A stretch of DNA of 56,457 nucleotides from Lachnospiraceae bacterium (GCA_900770225.1 CAAGJU010000213.1:1-56457), one strand, 5' to 3'. Positions 42,935 through 52,486 are shown, counted from the first letter of the stretch. Numbers and translations are program-made. The notes: generated by a model not told the origin, from the sequence alone.

Positions 42935-44335
42935 ATGAGTGAAGAAAACAGCAGCGTGCAGATGGACAAGGAAACCTTTGACTCCGAAGTAAGAAACCAG
43001 ATGCGCCTCCGACAATTGCATACCATTATAGAAAAACAGGATTCCAAAGGGCTGTCCGAATTATATGACAGCATGGAGCCCATCGACTTTGCCCTTCTGC
43101 TGGAAAATCTTGACGACGATGAGCTCAGTCAGCTCACGCCCATCATGGACGATGACGAACTCGCCGGAACCATGGAGGAAGCAGAGGACAAAGAGCGCAT
43201 CCGCATCGCTCATGCGCTGGATAATCACCGACTGCTGACAGCCTTCGAATATATGCAGAAGGACGATATCGTCGATATGCTGAGTGACTTTCCGATCGGC
43301 CGGCGCAAGGATGTCATCAATCTGATGAAGGCGGATGACCGGAAGATCATTACCAATCTCCTGCGTTATCCGGAGGAATCCGCCGGCGGTATTATGACCA
43401 CGGCCTATATCGCACTGCGGGGCGACTACACAGCCGAATACGGACTGGAGAAGATCCGGGCCATCGGTCCCAAGACAGAAGATATCGAGACGATCTACGT
43501 CATTGATAACACGGGAAGTCTGGTCGGCTATGTCGATCTGCGACAGATCCTCGCCTCACCCAAATCCACGCGTCTGTCCGATCTGATGGATGACCGCGTG
43601 ATCTCCGTTCTGCCGGAAACCGACCAGGAGGACGTTGCCCGCCTGGTTTCCAAATACGACCTGAACTCCATTCCTGTCGTCAGCCCGAATAAGCATATCC
43701 TTGGTGTTGTCACTGTCGATGATGTTCTCGATGTCATCGTGGATGAGTATAACGAGGATATCCTGGAAATGGCCGGCGTGTCAAAGGAGGAAAGCCTTGA
43801 CACCTCACTCGGCGAATCCGTCCGGCTGCGTCTCCCCTGGCTCATGGTCAATCTGGCGACAGCTTTCCTTGCTTCTTTTACGGTCAAGCTCTTTGAGAGC
43901 ACGATCGAGCAGGTTGTGGCTCTCTCTGCCATCATGACGATCATCAGCGGCATGGGCGGCAACGCAGGCACGCAGACGCTCTCCATCCTCGTGCGCCAGC
44001 TGGCACAGAAGGATCTGACCTTCAGAGAATGCTGGAAGCCGTTCTGCAAGGAACTGCTGCTCGGCCTGATCGACGGTGCCTCCACCGGTCTCGTCACCGG
44101 TGTCATTGTGAGTCTGATGTACGGAAACGCCTGGCTCGGCGTCATCGCCTTCATCGCCATGATCGGCAATATGCTGGTGTCCTCCGTTTTCGGCTTTCTC
44201 GTACCGCTCATTCTGGAAAAATGTCATGCGGATCCCGCCGTTTCCTCGTCTATTTTTGTCACCACAGCGACGGATGTTCTCGGCTTCTTCATCTTCCTCG
44301 GACTCGCGAAGCTCTTCCTTCCGCTGCTCATGTAA
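42935..44335 (+). CDS. mgtE: MgtE-family magnesium transporter
   Basis: MgtE is a Mg2+-gated channel/transporter in the membrane. The 466 residues show the acidic superhelical N domain (about 20-130, with repeated DFALLLENLDDDELSQL-like helices), a CBS pair (about 135-260, AYIALRGDYTAEYGLEKIRA and DLNSIPVVSPNKHILGVVTV), the connecting plug helix, and five C-terminal membrane helices including SAIMTIISGMGGNAGTQTL, the conserved pore segment. An AGGAGG site precedes the ATG at 42935. A three-hairpin 3' region and a terminator follow. Confidence 0.95.
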   Translation: MSEENSSVQMDKETFDSEVRNQMRLRQLHTIIEKQDSKGLSELYDSMEPIDFALLLENLDDDELSQLTPIMDDDELAGTMEEAEDKERIRIAHALDNHRLLTAFEYMQKDDIVDMLSDFPIGRRKDVINLMKADDRKIITNLLRYPEESAGGIMTTAYIALRGDYTAEYGLEKIRAIGPKTEDIETIYVIDNTGSLVGYVDLRQILASPKSTRLSDLMDDRVISVLPETDQEDVARLVSKYDLNSIPVVSPNKHILGVVTVDDVLDVIVDEYNEDILEMAGVSKEESLDTSLGESVRLRLPWLMVNLATAFLASFTVKLFESTIEQVVALSAIMTIISGMGGNAGTQTLSILVRQLAQKDLTFRECWKPFCKELLLGLIDGASTGLVTGVIVSLMYGNAWLGVIAFIAMIGNMLVSSVFGFLVPLILEKCHADPAVSSSIFVTTATDVLGFFIFLGLAKLFLPLLM

Positions 44336-44348
44336 GTGCATTAGTGTA

Positions 44349-44428
44349 TAAGTCCGTCGCATGCCAGAGGCGGACTGCACACCCGAAGGGTGCGCAAGGC
44401 CTGCTATGGCTTTGCGACGACAACAAGC
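44349..44428. repeat. Three consecutive stem-loops after mgtE
   Basis: AGTCCG...CGGACT (about 44349-44376), GCACACCC-GAA-GGGTGCGC (44377-44395) and GCAAGGCCTGCTATGGCTTTGC (44396-44417) follow one another without a T-run. Their role is unknown. Confidence 0.5.
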
Positions 44429-44446
44429 TTCCAGTCTCTGCTTATG

Positions 44447-44500
44447 AAAACAGCCCTTTCTTCATACATCTGCAAATGTACGAAGGAAGAGCTGTTTTTT
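44447..44500. terminator. Bidirectional terminator between mgtE and the mccA-like gene
   Basis: A long stem pairs AAAACAGC with CTTTCTTC and TACAT against ATGTA with GAAGGAAG and GCTGTTTTTT. The T-run serves mgtE; the run of A at the other end gives a U-run for the minus-strand gene ending at 44513. Confidence 0.85.
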
Positions 44501-44512
44501 AGCCATATATTC

Positions 44513-45433
44513 TCAATTATCCGCATACAGATGCGCGCTGAAATACCGGTCGCCCCGGTCAGGGAACAGCGTCACGATCGTTCCCCCGCTGATTCTGTCA
44601 GCCAGCTTTCTTGATGCGGCGAGTGCAGCGCCGGACGAAGAACCGACGATGATTCCCTCATGGCTGCAGAGCAGTCGGGAATTTTCCCATGCTTCATCAT
44701 CATTGACCTTGATCACATCATCCACGAGCGACATATCCATCGTCCCCGGAATAAAGTCATTGCCGATTCCCTCGATATTGTAATCGCCGTGCTCTCCGCC
44801 GCCGATCGTCGATCCCACGGGATCTGCGAGGATGCCCTGGATGGAAGGATTCTGTTCCTTCAGGTATTTCATGATTCCCGTGTACGTCCCACCGCTGCCG
44901 GCTCCCGCAACGAAATAATCAATCTTCCCATCCATCTGGCGGTAGATTTCCTTACCGGTCGTCTCGTAATGCGCCCGCGGATTGGCCGGATTGGTAAACT
45001 GCCCCATCATGACCGAGTTTTCGATCTCAGCATGCAGCTCATTCGCTTTCGCCACAGCGCCGAGCATGCCTTTCTCTCGCGGCGTATTGATGATCTCGGC
45101 ACCGAGCGCATGCATCAGCGTCTGCTTTTCCTCTGAGAACTTCGTCGGTACAACGAAGATCACGTGATATCCCTTGTTCATGGCGGCAAAAGCAATGCCG
45201 AGGCCTGTATTTCCCGCCGTTCCCTCGATAATCGTTCCGCCCGGTTTCAGCGAGCCGTCCTTCTCGGCTGCCTCGACCATATACCAGCCCGTCCGGTCCT
45301 TTACGCTTCCCGTCGGATTCCAGTACTCCAGCTTGGCAAAAATGCCGACATTATTTTTTACCCCGATATGATTCAGCTTCACCATCGGCGTATTGCCGAT
45401 CAGCTCATGCATGTCCTCATAATAATCTGACAT
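44513..45433 (-). CDS. mccA: Cysteine synthase family protein, probably cystathionine beta-synthase MccA
   Basis: This 306-residue PLP enzyme has the Lys in NPTGSVKDRTGWYM, the phosphate loop GTAGNTGLGIA and the GSGGTYTG motif. Several details (EGTAGNTGLGIAFAA, PTKFSEEKQ) are closer to Bacillus MccA, which joins O-acetylserine with homocysteine, than to housekeeping CysK; its pairing with a cystathionine lyase-type gene supports this. It could still act as a plain cysteine synthase. The ATG at 45433 follows AGGAGG; a frame running to 45523 is not used. Confidence 0.82.
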   Translation of the reverse strand: MSDYYEDMHELIGNTPMVKLNHIGVKNNVGIFAKLEYWNPTGSVKDRTGWYMVEAAEKDGSLKPGGTIIEGTAGNTGLGIAFAAMNKGYHVIFVVPTKFSEEKQTLMHALGAEIINTPREKGMLGAVAKANELHAEIENSVMMGQFTNPANPRAHYETTGKEIYRQMDGKIDYFVAGAGSGGTYTGIMKYLKEQNPSIQGILADPVGSTIGGGEHGDYNIEGIGNDFIPGTMDMSLVDDVIKVNDDEAWENSRLLCSHEGIIVGSSSGAALAASRKLADRISGGTIVTLFPDRGDRYFSAHLYADN

Positions 45434-45558
45434 AATTCCTCCTGTGGCCGTCTTTCCTGCATGACAGCCTCCTGCCCTGACGATTTGGCGGTTCTGCCTG
45501 TTATACACTGCTGTTTCCAGCAAACCCCATACTATACGTGCCGCATACTGTCATCGCA

Positions 45559-46716
45559 TCATTTACGGCTCTTCCAGATCGCCTGATCCAGATCGGCGAT
45601 AATATCGTCCACATCTTCGATGCCCGGAGAAAGGCGGATCAGCTGATCTGTGATGCCGACCTTTTCACGGATTTCCTTCGGGATCGATGCATGCGTCATG
45701 CTGGCCGGATGGCAGATCAGCGACTCGACGCCGCCGAGCGACTCCGCGAGCATGATCAGTTTCAGCTGCTCAAAAAATACAGCAATATCATGATCCTCCG
45801 TGAGTTCAAAGGACATCATCGCGCCGCCGTTTCTGGCCTGTTTTTTATTGATCTCATAGCCCGCGCTGTTTTTCAGTCCCGGGTAGTACACTGTTTTGAC
45901 ATCGGAGTTTTCATCGAGCCACGCGGCGATCTTCTCCGCATTGGCCACGTGTCGGTCAAGCCGCACGCCCAGTGTCTTGATGCCGCGGATCAGCAGCCAG
46001 GAATCAAACGGCGGAAGAACAGCGCCCTTGGAATTCTGCAGAAAAGCCACCCGCTCCTTCAGTTCCTCCGTTGTGACAACAACCAGACCGGCCACCAGAT
46101 CGCTGTGTCCCGCCAGATATTTGGTCGCGCTGTAAACGACGATATCCGCACCGAGTTCAATCGGCTTCTGCAGATACGGCGTCATGAAGGTGTTATCGAC
46201 AATGACCGTAAGTCCCTTCTCATGCGCGATATCCGAAATGGTGCGAATATCCGTGATCTCCATGAGCGGATTCGCCGGGCTCTCGATCAGGACTGCCTTT
46301 GTCTGATCGGAAATCTCCGCTGCGAAGCGCGCCGGATCCTCCGTATGCGCCAGACGCCCTTTGATTCCGAAATGGCTGAATACCTGATCCAGAATACGGA
46401 ACGTGCCGCCGTAAACATTTTCGGAGGTCAGGATCTCATCACCCTCTTTGAATAGGCTCAGCACCGTATCGATCGCAGCAAGTCCCGAGGAAAAAGCAAA
46501 GCCGGCGAGCCCTCCGTCCAGTTCCGCGATCAGCGCCTCCAGCGCCTCTCTCGTTGGGTTGCCGGTCCGCGCATATTCATAGCCTCTCCTGCGCACACCA
46601 AGGCCGTCCTGCCTGAAAGTAGATGTGAGATATACAGGTACATTGACAGCGCCTGTATATTCGTCCATCGGAATCCCGCCGTGAATCAGTTTTGTATTGA
46701 CCTTATCGTAGCTCAT
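45559..46716 (-). CDS. mccB: Cys/Met metabolism PLP enzyme, probable cystathionine gamma-lyase
   Basis: The 385-residue protein belongs to the MetB/MetC/MccB family: YEYARTGNPTREALEALIAE near the N terminus, SSGLAAIDTVLSLF, ESPANPLMEITD and the PLP Lys in YSATKYLAGHSDLVAG. Members include cystathionine gamma-synthase and gamma-lyase and cannot be separated safely by eye; the tandem arrangement with an MccA-like enzyme favours gamma-lyase and the homocysteine-to-cysteine route. It has its own excellent promoter and leads the two-gene unit. Confidence 0.85.
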   Translation of the reverse strand: MSYDKVNTKLIHGGIPMDEYTGAVNVPVYLTSTFRQDGLGVRRRGYEYARTGNPTREALEALIAELDGGLAGFAFSSGLAAIDTVLSLFKEGDEILTSENVYGGTFRILDQVFSHFGIKGRLAHTEDPARFAAEISDQTKAVLIESPANPLMEITDIRTISDIAHEKGLTVIVDNTFMTPYLQKPIELGADIVVYSATKYLAGHSDLVAGLVVVTTEELKERVAFLQNSKGAVLPPFDSWLLIRGIKTLGVRLDRHVANAEKIAAWLDENSDVKTVYYPGLKNSAGYEINKKQARNGGAMMSFELTEDHDIAVFFEQLKLIMLAESLGGVESLICHPASMTHASIPKEIREKVGITDQLIRLSPGIEDVDDIIADLDQAIWKSRK

Positions 46717-46761
46717 CTTGCCCTCCTGCCGTATCCGGTTATTTATTTCCTATATTTCATA

Positions 46762-46774
46762 CTTATTTAATAAG
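46762..46774. promoter_or_regulatory. Palindrome downstream of the mccB promoter
   Basis: CTTATTTAATAAG is a 13-base palindrome 15 bases downstream of the -10, a position suited to a repressor. It does not clearly match the CymR box I know. Confidence 0.4.
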
Positions 46775-46789
46775 ATTACTATGTTAAAA

Positions 46790-46818
46790 ATTATAGACAG
46801 TACCAGGAGCTTTGTCAA
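46790..46818 (-). promoter_or_regulatory. Consensus sigma-A promoter of mccB-mccA
   Basis: On the minus strand TTGACA (46813-46818) and TATAAT (46790-46795) are both perfect and 17 bases apart, about 75 bases before the start codon. Confidence 0.88.
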
Positions 46819-46839
46819 TACATAACTGAAAAACACGCA

Positions 46840-46875
46840 AAAACGCCGCCACGGAGATTTCTCTCTGTGGCGGCG
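46840..46875 (-). terminator. Rho-independent terminator of pckA
   Basis: On the minus strand CGCCGCCAC pairs with GTGGCGGCG around an AGAGAGAAATCTCC loop and is followed by five T. It lies just upstream of the mccB promoter and insulates it. Confidence 0.92.
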
Positions 46876-46930
46876 CCTTCTTATACTTTGTTCAGTTCAT
46901 GCAGCAGCTGCTGCTTTAAAAATATTCAGC

Positions 46931-48547
46931 TCAGTCGATGTGCGGACCTGCAGCAACCAGTGCTTTGCCGGCCTCATTGCCCTCATACTTCTTGAAGTTC
47001 TTGATGAATCTGTTCGCAAGATCCTCAGCCTTCTTATTCCACTCATCAGCGGAAGCATAGGTATCACGGGGATCAAGAATAGCAGGATCTACGCCAGGAA
47101 GCTCAGTCGGTACCTCGAAATCGAAGTACGGGATCTTCTTGGTCGGAGCCTTGTCTACGTCGCCGGTCTGGATAGCGGTGATGATTCCACGGGTATCCTT
47201 GATGGAAATTCTCTTGCCGGTTCCGTTCCATCCGGTGTTAACGAGGTAAGCCTTTGCTCCGCTCTTCTCCATCTTCTTAACGAGCTCTTCTGCGTACTTG
47301 GTCGGATGCAGCTCAAGGAATGCCTGACCGAAGCATGCGGAGAAGGTAGGTGTAGGCTCGGTGATGCCGCGCTCTGTACCAGCCAGCTTAGCAGTGAATC
47401 CGGACAGGAAGTAGTACTTGGTCTGCTCCGGTGTCAGGATGGAAACCGGCGGAAGTACGCCGAATGCATCTGCGGAAAGGAAGATAACGTTCTTCGCATC
47501 AGGACCTGCAGAGATGCCGTTTACCTTCTTAACGATCTTCTCGATGTGCTCGATCGGATAAGATACACGGGTGTTCTCTGTAACAGACTTGTCTGCGAAA
47601 TCAATCTTGCCGTCCTTGTCAACGGTTACGTTCTCAAGAAGAGCGTCTCTTCTGATAGCGTTGTAGATATCCGGCTCGGAATCCTTGTCGAGGTTGATAA
47701 CCTTTGCATAGCAGCCACCCTCGAAGTTGAATACGCCGTTGTCGTCCCAGCCGTGCTCATCATCACCGATCAGAAGTCTCTTCGGATCAGTGGAAAGAGT
47801 GGTCTTGCCGGTTCCGGACAGACCGAAGAAGATGGAAGTATTCTTTCCTTCCATATCGGTGTTCGCGGAGCAGTGCATGGAAGCGATGCCCTTCAGCGGC
47901 AGATAGTAGTTCATCATGGAGAACATGCCCTTCTTCATCTCACCGCCGTACCAGGTGTTGATGATAACCTGCTCACGGGAAGTGATGTTGAAGACTACAG
48001 CGGTCTCAGAGTTCAGGCCAAGTTCCTTATAATTTGTTACCTTAGCTTTGGATGCGTTGTAAACAACGAAATCCGGCTTGAAGGTCTTCATCTCTTCATC
48101 GGTAGGTTTGATGAACATGTTGCGTACGAAGTGTGCCTGCCATGCAACCTCCATGATGAAACGGATGGCCATGCGGGTATCTTTGTTAGCGCCGCAGTAA
48201 GCATCAACAACGAACAGTCTCTTGTTGGAGAGCTCTTTCTTTGCGATCTCCTTTACTGCTGCCCATGCTTCCTTGGAAGCCGGATGGTTATCATTCTTAT
48301 ACTCATCGGAAGTCCACCATACGGTGTCTTTGGAGTTCTCATCCATAACGATGAATTTATCCTTGGGAGAACGTCCGGTGTAGATACCTGTCATAACATT
48401 GACAGCGCCAAGCTCTGTTACCTGACCCTTGTCGTATCCGGTCAGTTCCGGCTTTGTCTCCTCTTCAAAAAGTGCCTCATAGGACGGGTTGTAAACAATA
48501 TCTGTTGTTCCCGTAATTCCATACTGTGTTAAATCAATCTGTGCCAT
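46931..48547 (-). CDS. pckA: ATP-dependent phosphoenolpyruvate carboxykinase
   Basis: PckA interconverts oxaloacetate and PEP with ATP; in anaerobic Clostridia it often runs toward oxaloacetate. The 538-residue protein has the PEPCK Walker A FFGLSGTGKTTLSTDPKR near 245, the metal-binding DEHGWDD, the RTVYPIEH-like RVSYPIEH motif and the lid-region GTERGITEPTPTFSACFG. Codon usage is strikingly different from neighbours (AAG, GTT, GAA, CTT rich), as for a highly expressed gene. The long open frame on the opposite strand is an artefact of this bias. Confidence 0.97.
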   Translation of the reverse strand: MAQIDLTQYGITGTTDIVYNPSYEALFEEETKPELTGYDKGQVTELGAVNVMTGIYTGRSPKDKFIVMDENSKDTVWWTSDEYKNDNHPASKEAWAAVKEIAKKELSNKRLFVVDAYCGANKDTRMAIRFIMEVAWQAHFVRNMFIKPTDEEMKTFKPDFVVYNASKAKVTNYKELGLNSETAVVFNITSREQVIINTWYGGEMKKGMFSMMNYYLPLKGIASMHCSANTDMEGKNTSIFFGLSGTGKTTLSTDPKRLLIGDDEHGWDDNGVFNFEGGCYAKVINLDKDSEPDIYNAIRRDALLENVTVDKDGKIDFADKSVTENTRVSYPIEHIEKIVKKVNGISAGPDAKNVIFLSADAFGVLPPVSILTPEQTKYYFLSGFTAKLAGTERGITEPTPTFSACFGQAFLELHPTKYAEELVKKMEKSGAKAYLVNTGWNGTGKRISIKDTRGIITAIQTGDVDKAPTKKIPYFDFEVPTELPGVDPAILDPRDTYASADEWNKKAEDLANRFIKNFKKYEGNEAGKALVAAGPHID

Positions 48548-48628
48548 TTGGTTACCCTCTTTCTGATCACTGGATCTACAGTTGCTTCAGCATATTCATA
48601 TCCTGCTTCGCCAAGTTTCACAATGCCT

Positions 48629-48656
48629 ATTATACATAACCCGAAAAAAATTTCAC
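48629..48656 (-). promoter_or_regulatory. Probable promoter of pckA
   Basis: On the minus strand GTGAAA (48651-48656) and a perfect TATAAT (48629-48634) are 16 bases apart, giving a leader of about 75 nucleotides. Confidence 0.55.
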
Positions 48657-48760
48657 CATCCGAAAAGAAGTTTTTCCCATTTGAACGACTTTTTTTTCAC
48701 AAAGTCGGCAATTCTGGTGAAAACGCACAAGTGCAGGGTTATTCCAGACGGTTTTCTGTA

Positions 48761-48782
48761 AAAACAGCATTCGACGCTGTCA
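48761..48782 (-). terminator. Weak terminator-like hairpin after holA
   Basis: On the minus strand ACAGC-GTCGAAT-GCTGT is followed by TTTT. The stem has only five pairs, so some read-through is likely. Confidence 0.4.
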
Positions 48783-48807
48783 TGCCCTGCTGCGAATCGG
48801 TTCGTAG

Positions 48808-49827
48808 TCAGTACTGTTCCGTCATCGAACTGCATTGGATGATCATCATCTCAGCTGCCAGGCGGCCGTCGAGGTGTCCCGTCTTCACATCCTGTTCCGC
48901 CTGGATCAGTTTTTCCAGGATTGCCCGCAGCTCCGGTGCCTTATACATTCCCGCCGTGCGTGACAGATAATACAGTTTTCCACTGCTCACGCCGGCCGTC
49001 TGCATGATCTCATTTCTCGATGCATGCTGGTCCGTCATCACACGCACATGATAAAGCTCCGCATATCTGGCCGACATACGGTTCAGAATGAACTCCGGTG
49101 CCACCTTCAGCTCGAGCAGATCGTAGTAATAATCCAGTGCTTTTTTCTGATGGCGGAATGAAATTTCATCGATCATCTGAAAAATACGGTCCTCGAGCTC
49201 CGGTGCCAGAATCGTATTCAGATCTTCTTCCGTGATCTCGTCCGGATCTTTGCCCGCCGTCGGCCGCTCGGGACTCATCACATAGGACATGAGCTTATCC
49301 ATCTCATTGTGGACATTCGTCATATCCGTACCGACCATCTGCAGCAGCTGGTCCATCGTCTGCCGGCGGATCTTCCGTCCCTCCTTCTTCAGGCGGGTGA
49401 GAATCTGCGCGCTCAGCTGTTCTTCCGTCCTCTTTTTGTACTCTTCCACGCAGCCGTTTTTTTTCACAGCCTTCGTCAGGCGATACGTCGCATTGATTTT
49501 TTCCTCTGAAAAAATCATGACGAGGTACTCCGGCAGATGCGTCACGTAATCCGCCAGATCATTCGCCGCGCGTGTAAAAATACCTGTGTCCTCGATCAGG
49601 ATCACACGGCGTTCAGCGAAAAAAGGCATGGTATCCGCCTGGGAGATGACCTCCTGCTCGTCCATGTTCTCGCCCACGTAATGATTGAAGTTCATGGAAT
49701 TTCCGTCCGGGATCAGCGCCTTCGCCAACGCATGCGCATAACCGTTTCTCAGGTAGCCCTCTTCCCCGTAGAGCAGATAGAGCTGGTGAAACTTTTTATT
49801 TTTCAGATCGTCTTCCACGATACCCAT
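48808..49827 (-). CDS. holA: DNA polymerase III subunit delta
   Basis: HolA is the clamp-loader delta subunit that opens the beta sliding clamp. The 339 residues start with KKFHQLYLLYGEEGYLRNGY, the degenerate nucleotide-fold entry of this family, and include VYLVMIFSEEKINATYR-like beta strands, the linker IRRQTMDQLLQMVGTDM and a helical C-terminal collar domain ending AAEMMIIQCSS. It follows comEC in the same direction, as in Bacillus, with 289 bp between them. Confidence 0.93.
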   Translation of the reverse strand: MGIVEDDLKNKKFHQLYLLYGEEGYLRNGYAHALAKALIPDGNSMNFNHYVGENMDEQEVISQADTMPFFAERRVILIEDTGIFTRAANDLADYVTHLPEYLVMIFSEEKINATYRLTKAVKKNGCVEEYKKRTEEQLSAQILTRLKKEGRKIRRQTMDQLLQMVGTDMTNVHNEMDKLMSYVMSPERPTAGKDPDEITEEDLNTILAPELEDRIFQMIDEISFRHQKKALDYYYDLLELKVAPEFILNRMSARYAELYHVRVMTDQHASRNEIMQTAGVSSGKLYYLSRTAGMYKAPELRAILEKLIQAEQDVKTGHLDGRLAAEMMIIQCSSMTEQY

Positions 49828-50116
49828 GGTAAATATCTCCCTGTACGTTTTTCTGTCGCCTGCACGCCAGAATGCCAGTTAATTATGCACGTAATTGGGA
49901 ACATTTTGCAACACCCACCTGTTTGCTGTCGTCCTCATCTGCACGGTTGTCCTCACCTGCATGTGAGTAATGCTTTCACAGTTCACCCGGATATCTGATG
50001 CTGCTTTCATAAAATGATGCAAGTGTCATAAATATGATAACCGGATCGCTACGTCTTCCCGCGATCCTGCCTCGTCTCACGTGTAGCTTTGCCACGGCAC
50101 CCTTGCTGAGGAGCAT

Positions 50117-52486
50117 CTACGGGTTAAGAAAGGTCCGAAGATGCAGGTCCCCGCGATCCAGGCTGACGGTAATTGCACCGCAGTCCTTCGTGCACCATGC
50201 GTCTGCCCCCATGGCCTCGATCCGGTCGAGTGTATCCTGATGCGGATGGCCGTAAATACTCCGGGCAGGCGCAGAGATCGTGCAGATTTCCGGTGATGCT
50301 GCCTGCAGCAGTTCCTCCGATGTGGAATAGCGTGAACCGTGATGTCCGATCTTCAGATAGTCCACATCGGTCACAAATGGCAGAATCTCCCTCTCTCCAT
50401 CTCCCTCCAGATCTCCCGTCAGCAGTGCGGAAAAATGATCGTACGTCACATGCAGCACCAGCGATCCGGCATTTCCTTCCGTCACACCGCCTTCTTTCAG
50501 CGGATGAATCACATCCAGCCGCAGTTTTCCCGCTGCCACTGCATCTCCCTGACGAAGCAGGGAAACAGGAATATTGACATTACGGCACTCCCGCATCAGC
50601 CGGACGCCTGTATTTTCATCCGCCAGCCAGTAAGGCAGATACATCCGGCCGATCGATATAACGCCGCTGCCCTCCGCTTCCGCGTCCAGCATCTCCTCAA
50701 TGCCGCTGTAGTGATCGCTGTCTCCGTGCGTCAGAAAAATACCGTCGATATGGGAAATCCCCTGGCTCTGCAGATAAGGTACTATCCTGTACTTTGCCAT
50801 GCCGTCCACGCTGCTGCTCCCTCCATCGACAAGAAAGACACGGCTGCCCGTTCTGATGACAAGCGCATCTCCCTGCCCCGCATCCAGCATGGTCATGGAA
50901 AAAGCCTGACTCTGCCTGCAGAAAAGGAACACGCACATCATCACCAGAATAAAAAACGCCTTCAGCCTGCCATGCTGAAACACCGAAACAAACTTTGCCG
51001 GAGAATCTGATCTGTCTCTGTCCGCAGCCCTGCCCGAAGCGCGGCTGAGAAACAGAAGCATCACCAGCAATCCGACATACCATGTGATCATCTGCCAGAG
51101 GGCCGGCCTGCCGCAGATCCATACGGAAAACGGTACGGAGCGCAGCGCCCCGGTGAGAAAACGAAAGAGCCTGAGAATCAGGTCGTCCGGTATCAGTATG
51201 ATCCATGCCAGTCTCTTCGAAAAAAGCAGCGCCGCCGATCCCACAACGCCGATTTCCATGACCAGACTCATGGCAGGTACGATCAGCAGATTGGCGATAA
51301 GTCCCAGAATGGATATCTGATAGAAATACCAGGCACAGAGAGGGATTGTCGTCAGACTGACAGCGCACCAGCAGAGTGACATTTCCGCCAGGCTGTGCAT
51401 GATTTTTTTCTTCCGGCTGCCCCTGCGCCAGAACGATACAGGAATCAGTTTCAGTAAAACAGGATAGACACCAGCCGCACCGAGAACAGCAGCGAAGGAG
51501 AGCTGAAATCCCGTATAGAACAGAAACCCTGGACTGGTGCACAGGATCAGAATGCCGGCCAGTCCCAGCGAGCAGAGCGGATCATAGCTTTTTCTCAGCA
51601 CCCGGGCCGTCAGAAGCACGGCAAACATGATCCATGCGCGGATGGCGGAAACAGGGCTTCCGGTGAACAGGCAATATACCCCCATCAGTGATGCGGATAC
51701 CACGGCGGCGATGCCCTGGATGATCCGCTCATGCCGCATGCCGCAGGTAACAAGAAGGATACGAAGAATGAGGCCGAACACAGCCATCCCGAGCAGGGAA
51801 ATATGCAGGCCCGACACCGCAAGCACATGCATGACGCCGCCGCTCTGATAGTTGAGGCGCGTCTCTTCGTCAAGGGCTGTCCGGTCCCCCATCAGCATGG
51901 CAGCCAGCACCCCTGCAGACTCCGGATGCATCACAGACGACAGATCCTCTGCCATCCTGCTTCGCAGCCCTGTCAGTTGCTCCTTTATACCGTCTTTTTC
52001 TTCCTCCAGGATGACCCGACGGCAGAACATCTCATAGAAGATTCTCTGACAGGCAAAATACCGCTGGCTGTCAAACTGTCCGGGATTCCCGGGCGGGGAT
52101 ATTTCCGTGAGCGTACCGGCCAGCGTCACCCTGCTGCCTACGGTAAAACTGCTGTAGGGATAACTGTTGCCGGCACAGATCAGCGATCCGTTCTGCCTCA
52201 CATACACAGACGTCTCCCCCGTCATGGTCACCCTGATCCGCTCAAAATCATAATGTTCGCCGTAAAAATATACATCGGCGTCGCGGATGACATACTGCAC
52301 AGACGAGGTCTTCTTCTGACGGCTGTCAATCACTCCGCTGACAGAAACAGCCGCTCCCTCATTCAGTTTTTCCTTCACAGACTGAGGCAGTACCGGCTCC
52401 CCGAACACGGGAACATCGGCGGCGCGAAAAATCAGGATCAGCAGCATCAGACACAGACAGGCGATGCAGACGGGGCGTTTGTTCAT
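50117..52486 (-). CDS. comEC: ComEC/Rec2 DNA internalisation channel
   Basis: This 789-residue protein should carry single-stranded DNA across the membrane during transformation. It has an N-terminal anchor (CIACLCLMLLILIF), a soluble OB-like DUF4131 region, the Competence membrane domain (about 210-500, with GVMHVLAVSGLHISLLGM) and a C-terminal metallo-beta-lactamase-like domain: MLDAGQGDALVI, LTHGDSDHYSGIEEML and KIGHHGSRYST. The ATG at 52486 follows GAGGAATTC; a TTG-started frame to 52555 is less likely. A strong promoter lies 110-140 bases upstream. Confidence 0.93.
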   Translation of the reverse strand: MNKRPVCIACLCLMLLILIFRAADVPVFGEPVLPQSVKEKLNEGAAVSVSGVIDSRQKKTSSVQYVIRDADVYFYGEHYDFERIRVTMTGETSVYVRQNGSLICAGNSYPYSSFTVGSRVTLAGTLTEISPPGNPGQFDSQRYFACQRIFYEMFCRRVILEEEKDGIKEQLTGLRSRMAEDLSSVMHPESAGVLAAMLMGDRTALDEETRLNYQSGGVMHVLAVSGLHISLLGMAVFGLILRILLVTCGMRHERIIQGIAAVVSASLMGVYCLFTGSPVSAIRAWIMFAVLLTARVLRKSYDPLCSLGLAGILILCTSPGFLFYTGFQLSFAAVLGAAGVYPVLLKLIPVSFWRRGSRKKKIMHSLAEMSLCWCAVSLTTIPLCAWYFYQISILGLIANLLIVPAMSLVMEIGVVGSAALLFSKRLAWIILIPDDLILRLFRFLTGALRSVPFSVWICGRPALWQMITWYVGLLVMLLFLSRASGRAADRDRSDSPAKFVSVFQHGRLKAFFILVMMCVFLFCRQSQAFSMTMLDAGQGDALVIRTGSRVFLVDGGSSSVDGMAKYRIVPYLQSQGISHIDGIFLTHGDSDHYSGIEEMLDAEAEGSGVISIGRMYLPYWLADENTGVRLMRECRNVNIPVSLLRQGDAVAAGKLRLDVIHPLKEGGVTEGNAGSLVLHVTYDHFSALLTGDLEGDGEREILPFVTDVDYLKIGHHGSRYSTSEELLQAASPEICTISAPARSIYGHPHQDTLDRIEAMGADAWCTKDCGAITVSLDRGDLHLRTFLNP

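Noticed and set aside
46940..48532. 530-codon open frame antisense to pckA
   Set aside because: It mirrors the strongly biased codons of pckA, has no ribosome site and no recognisable domain.
50030..50110. tRNA-like sequence after comEC
   Set aside because: Short GC-rich pairings exist but no cloverleaf with a plausible anticodon arm or T loop.
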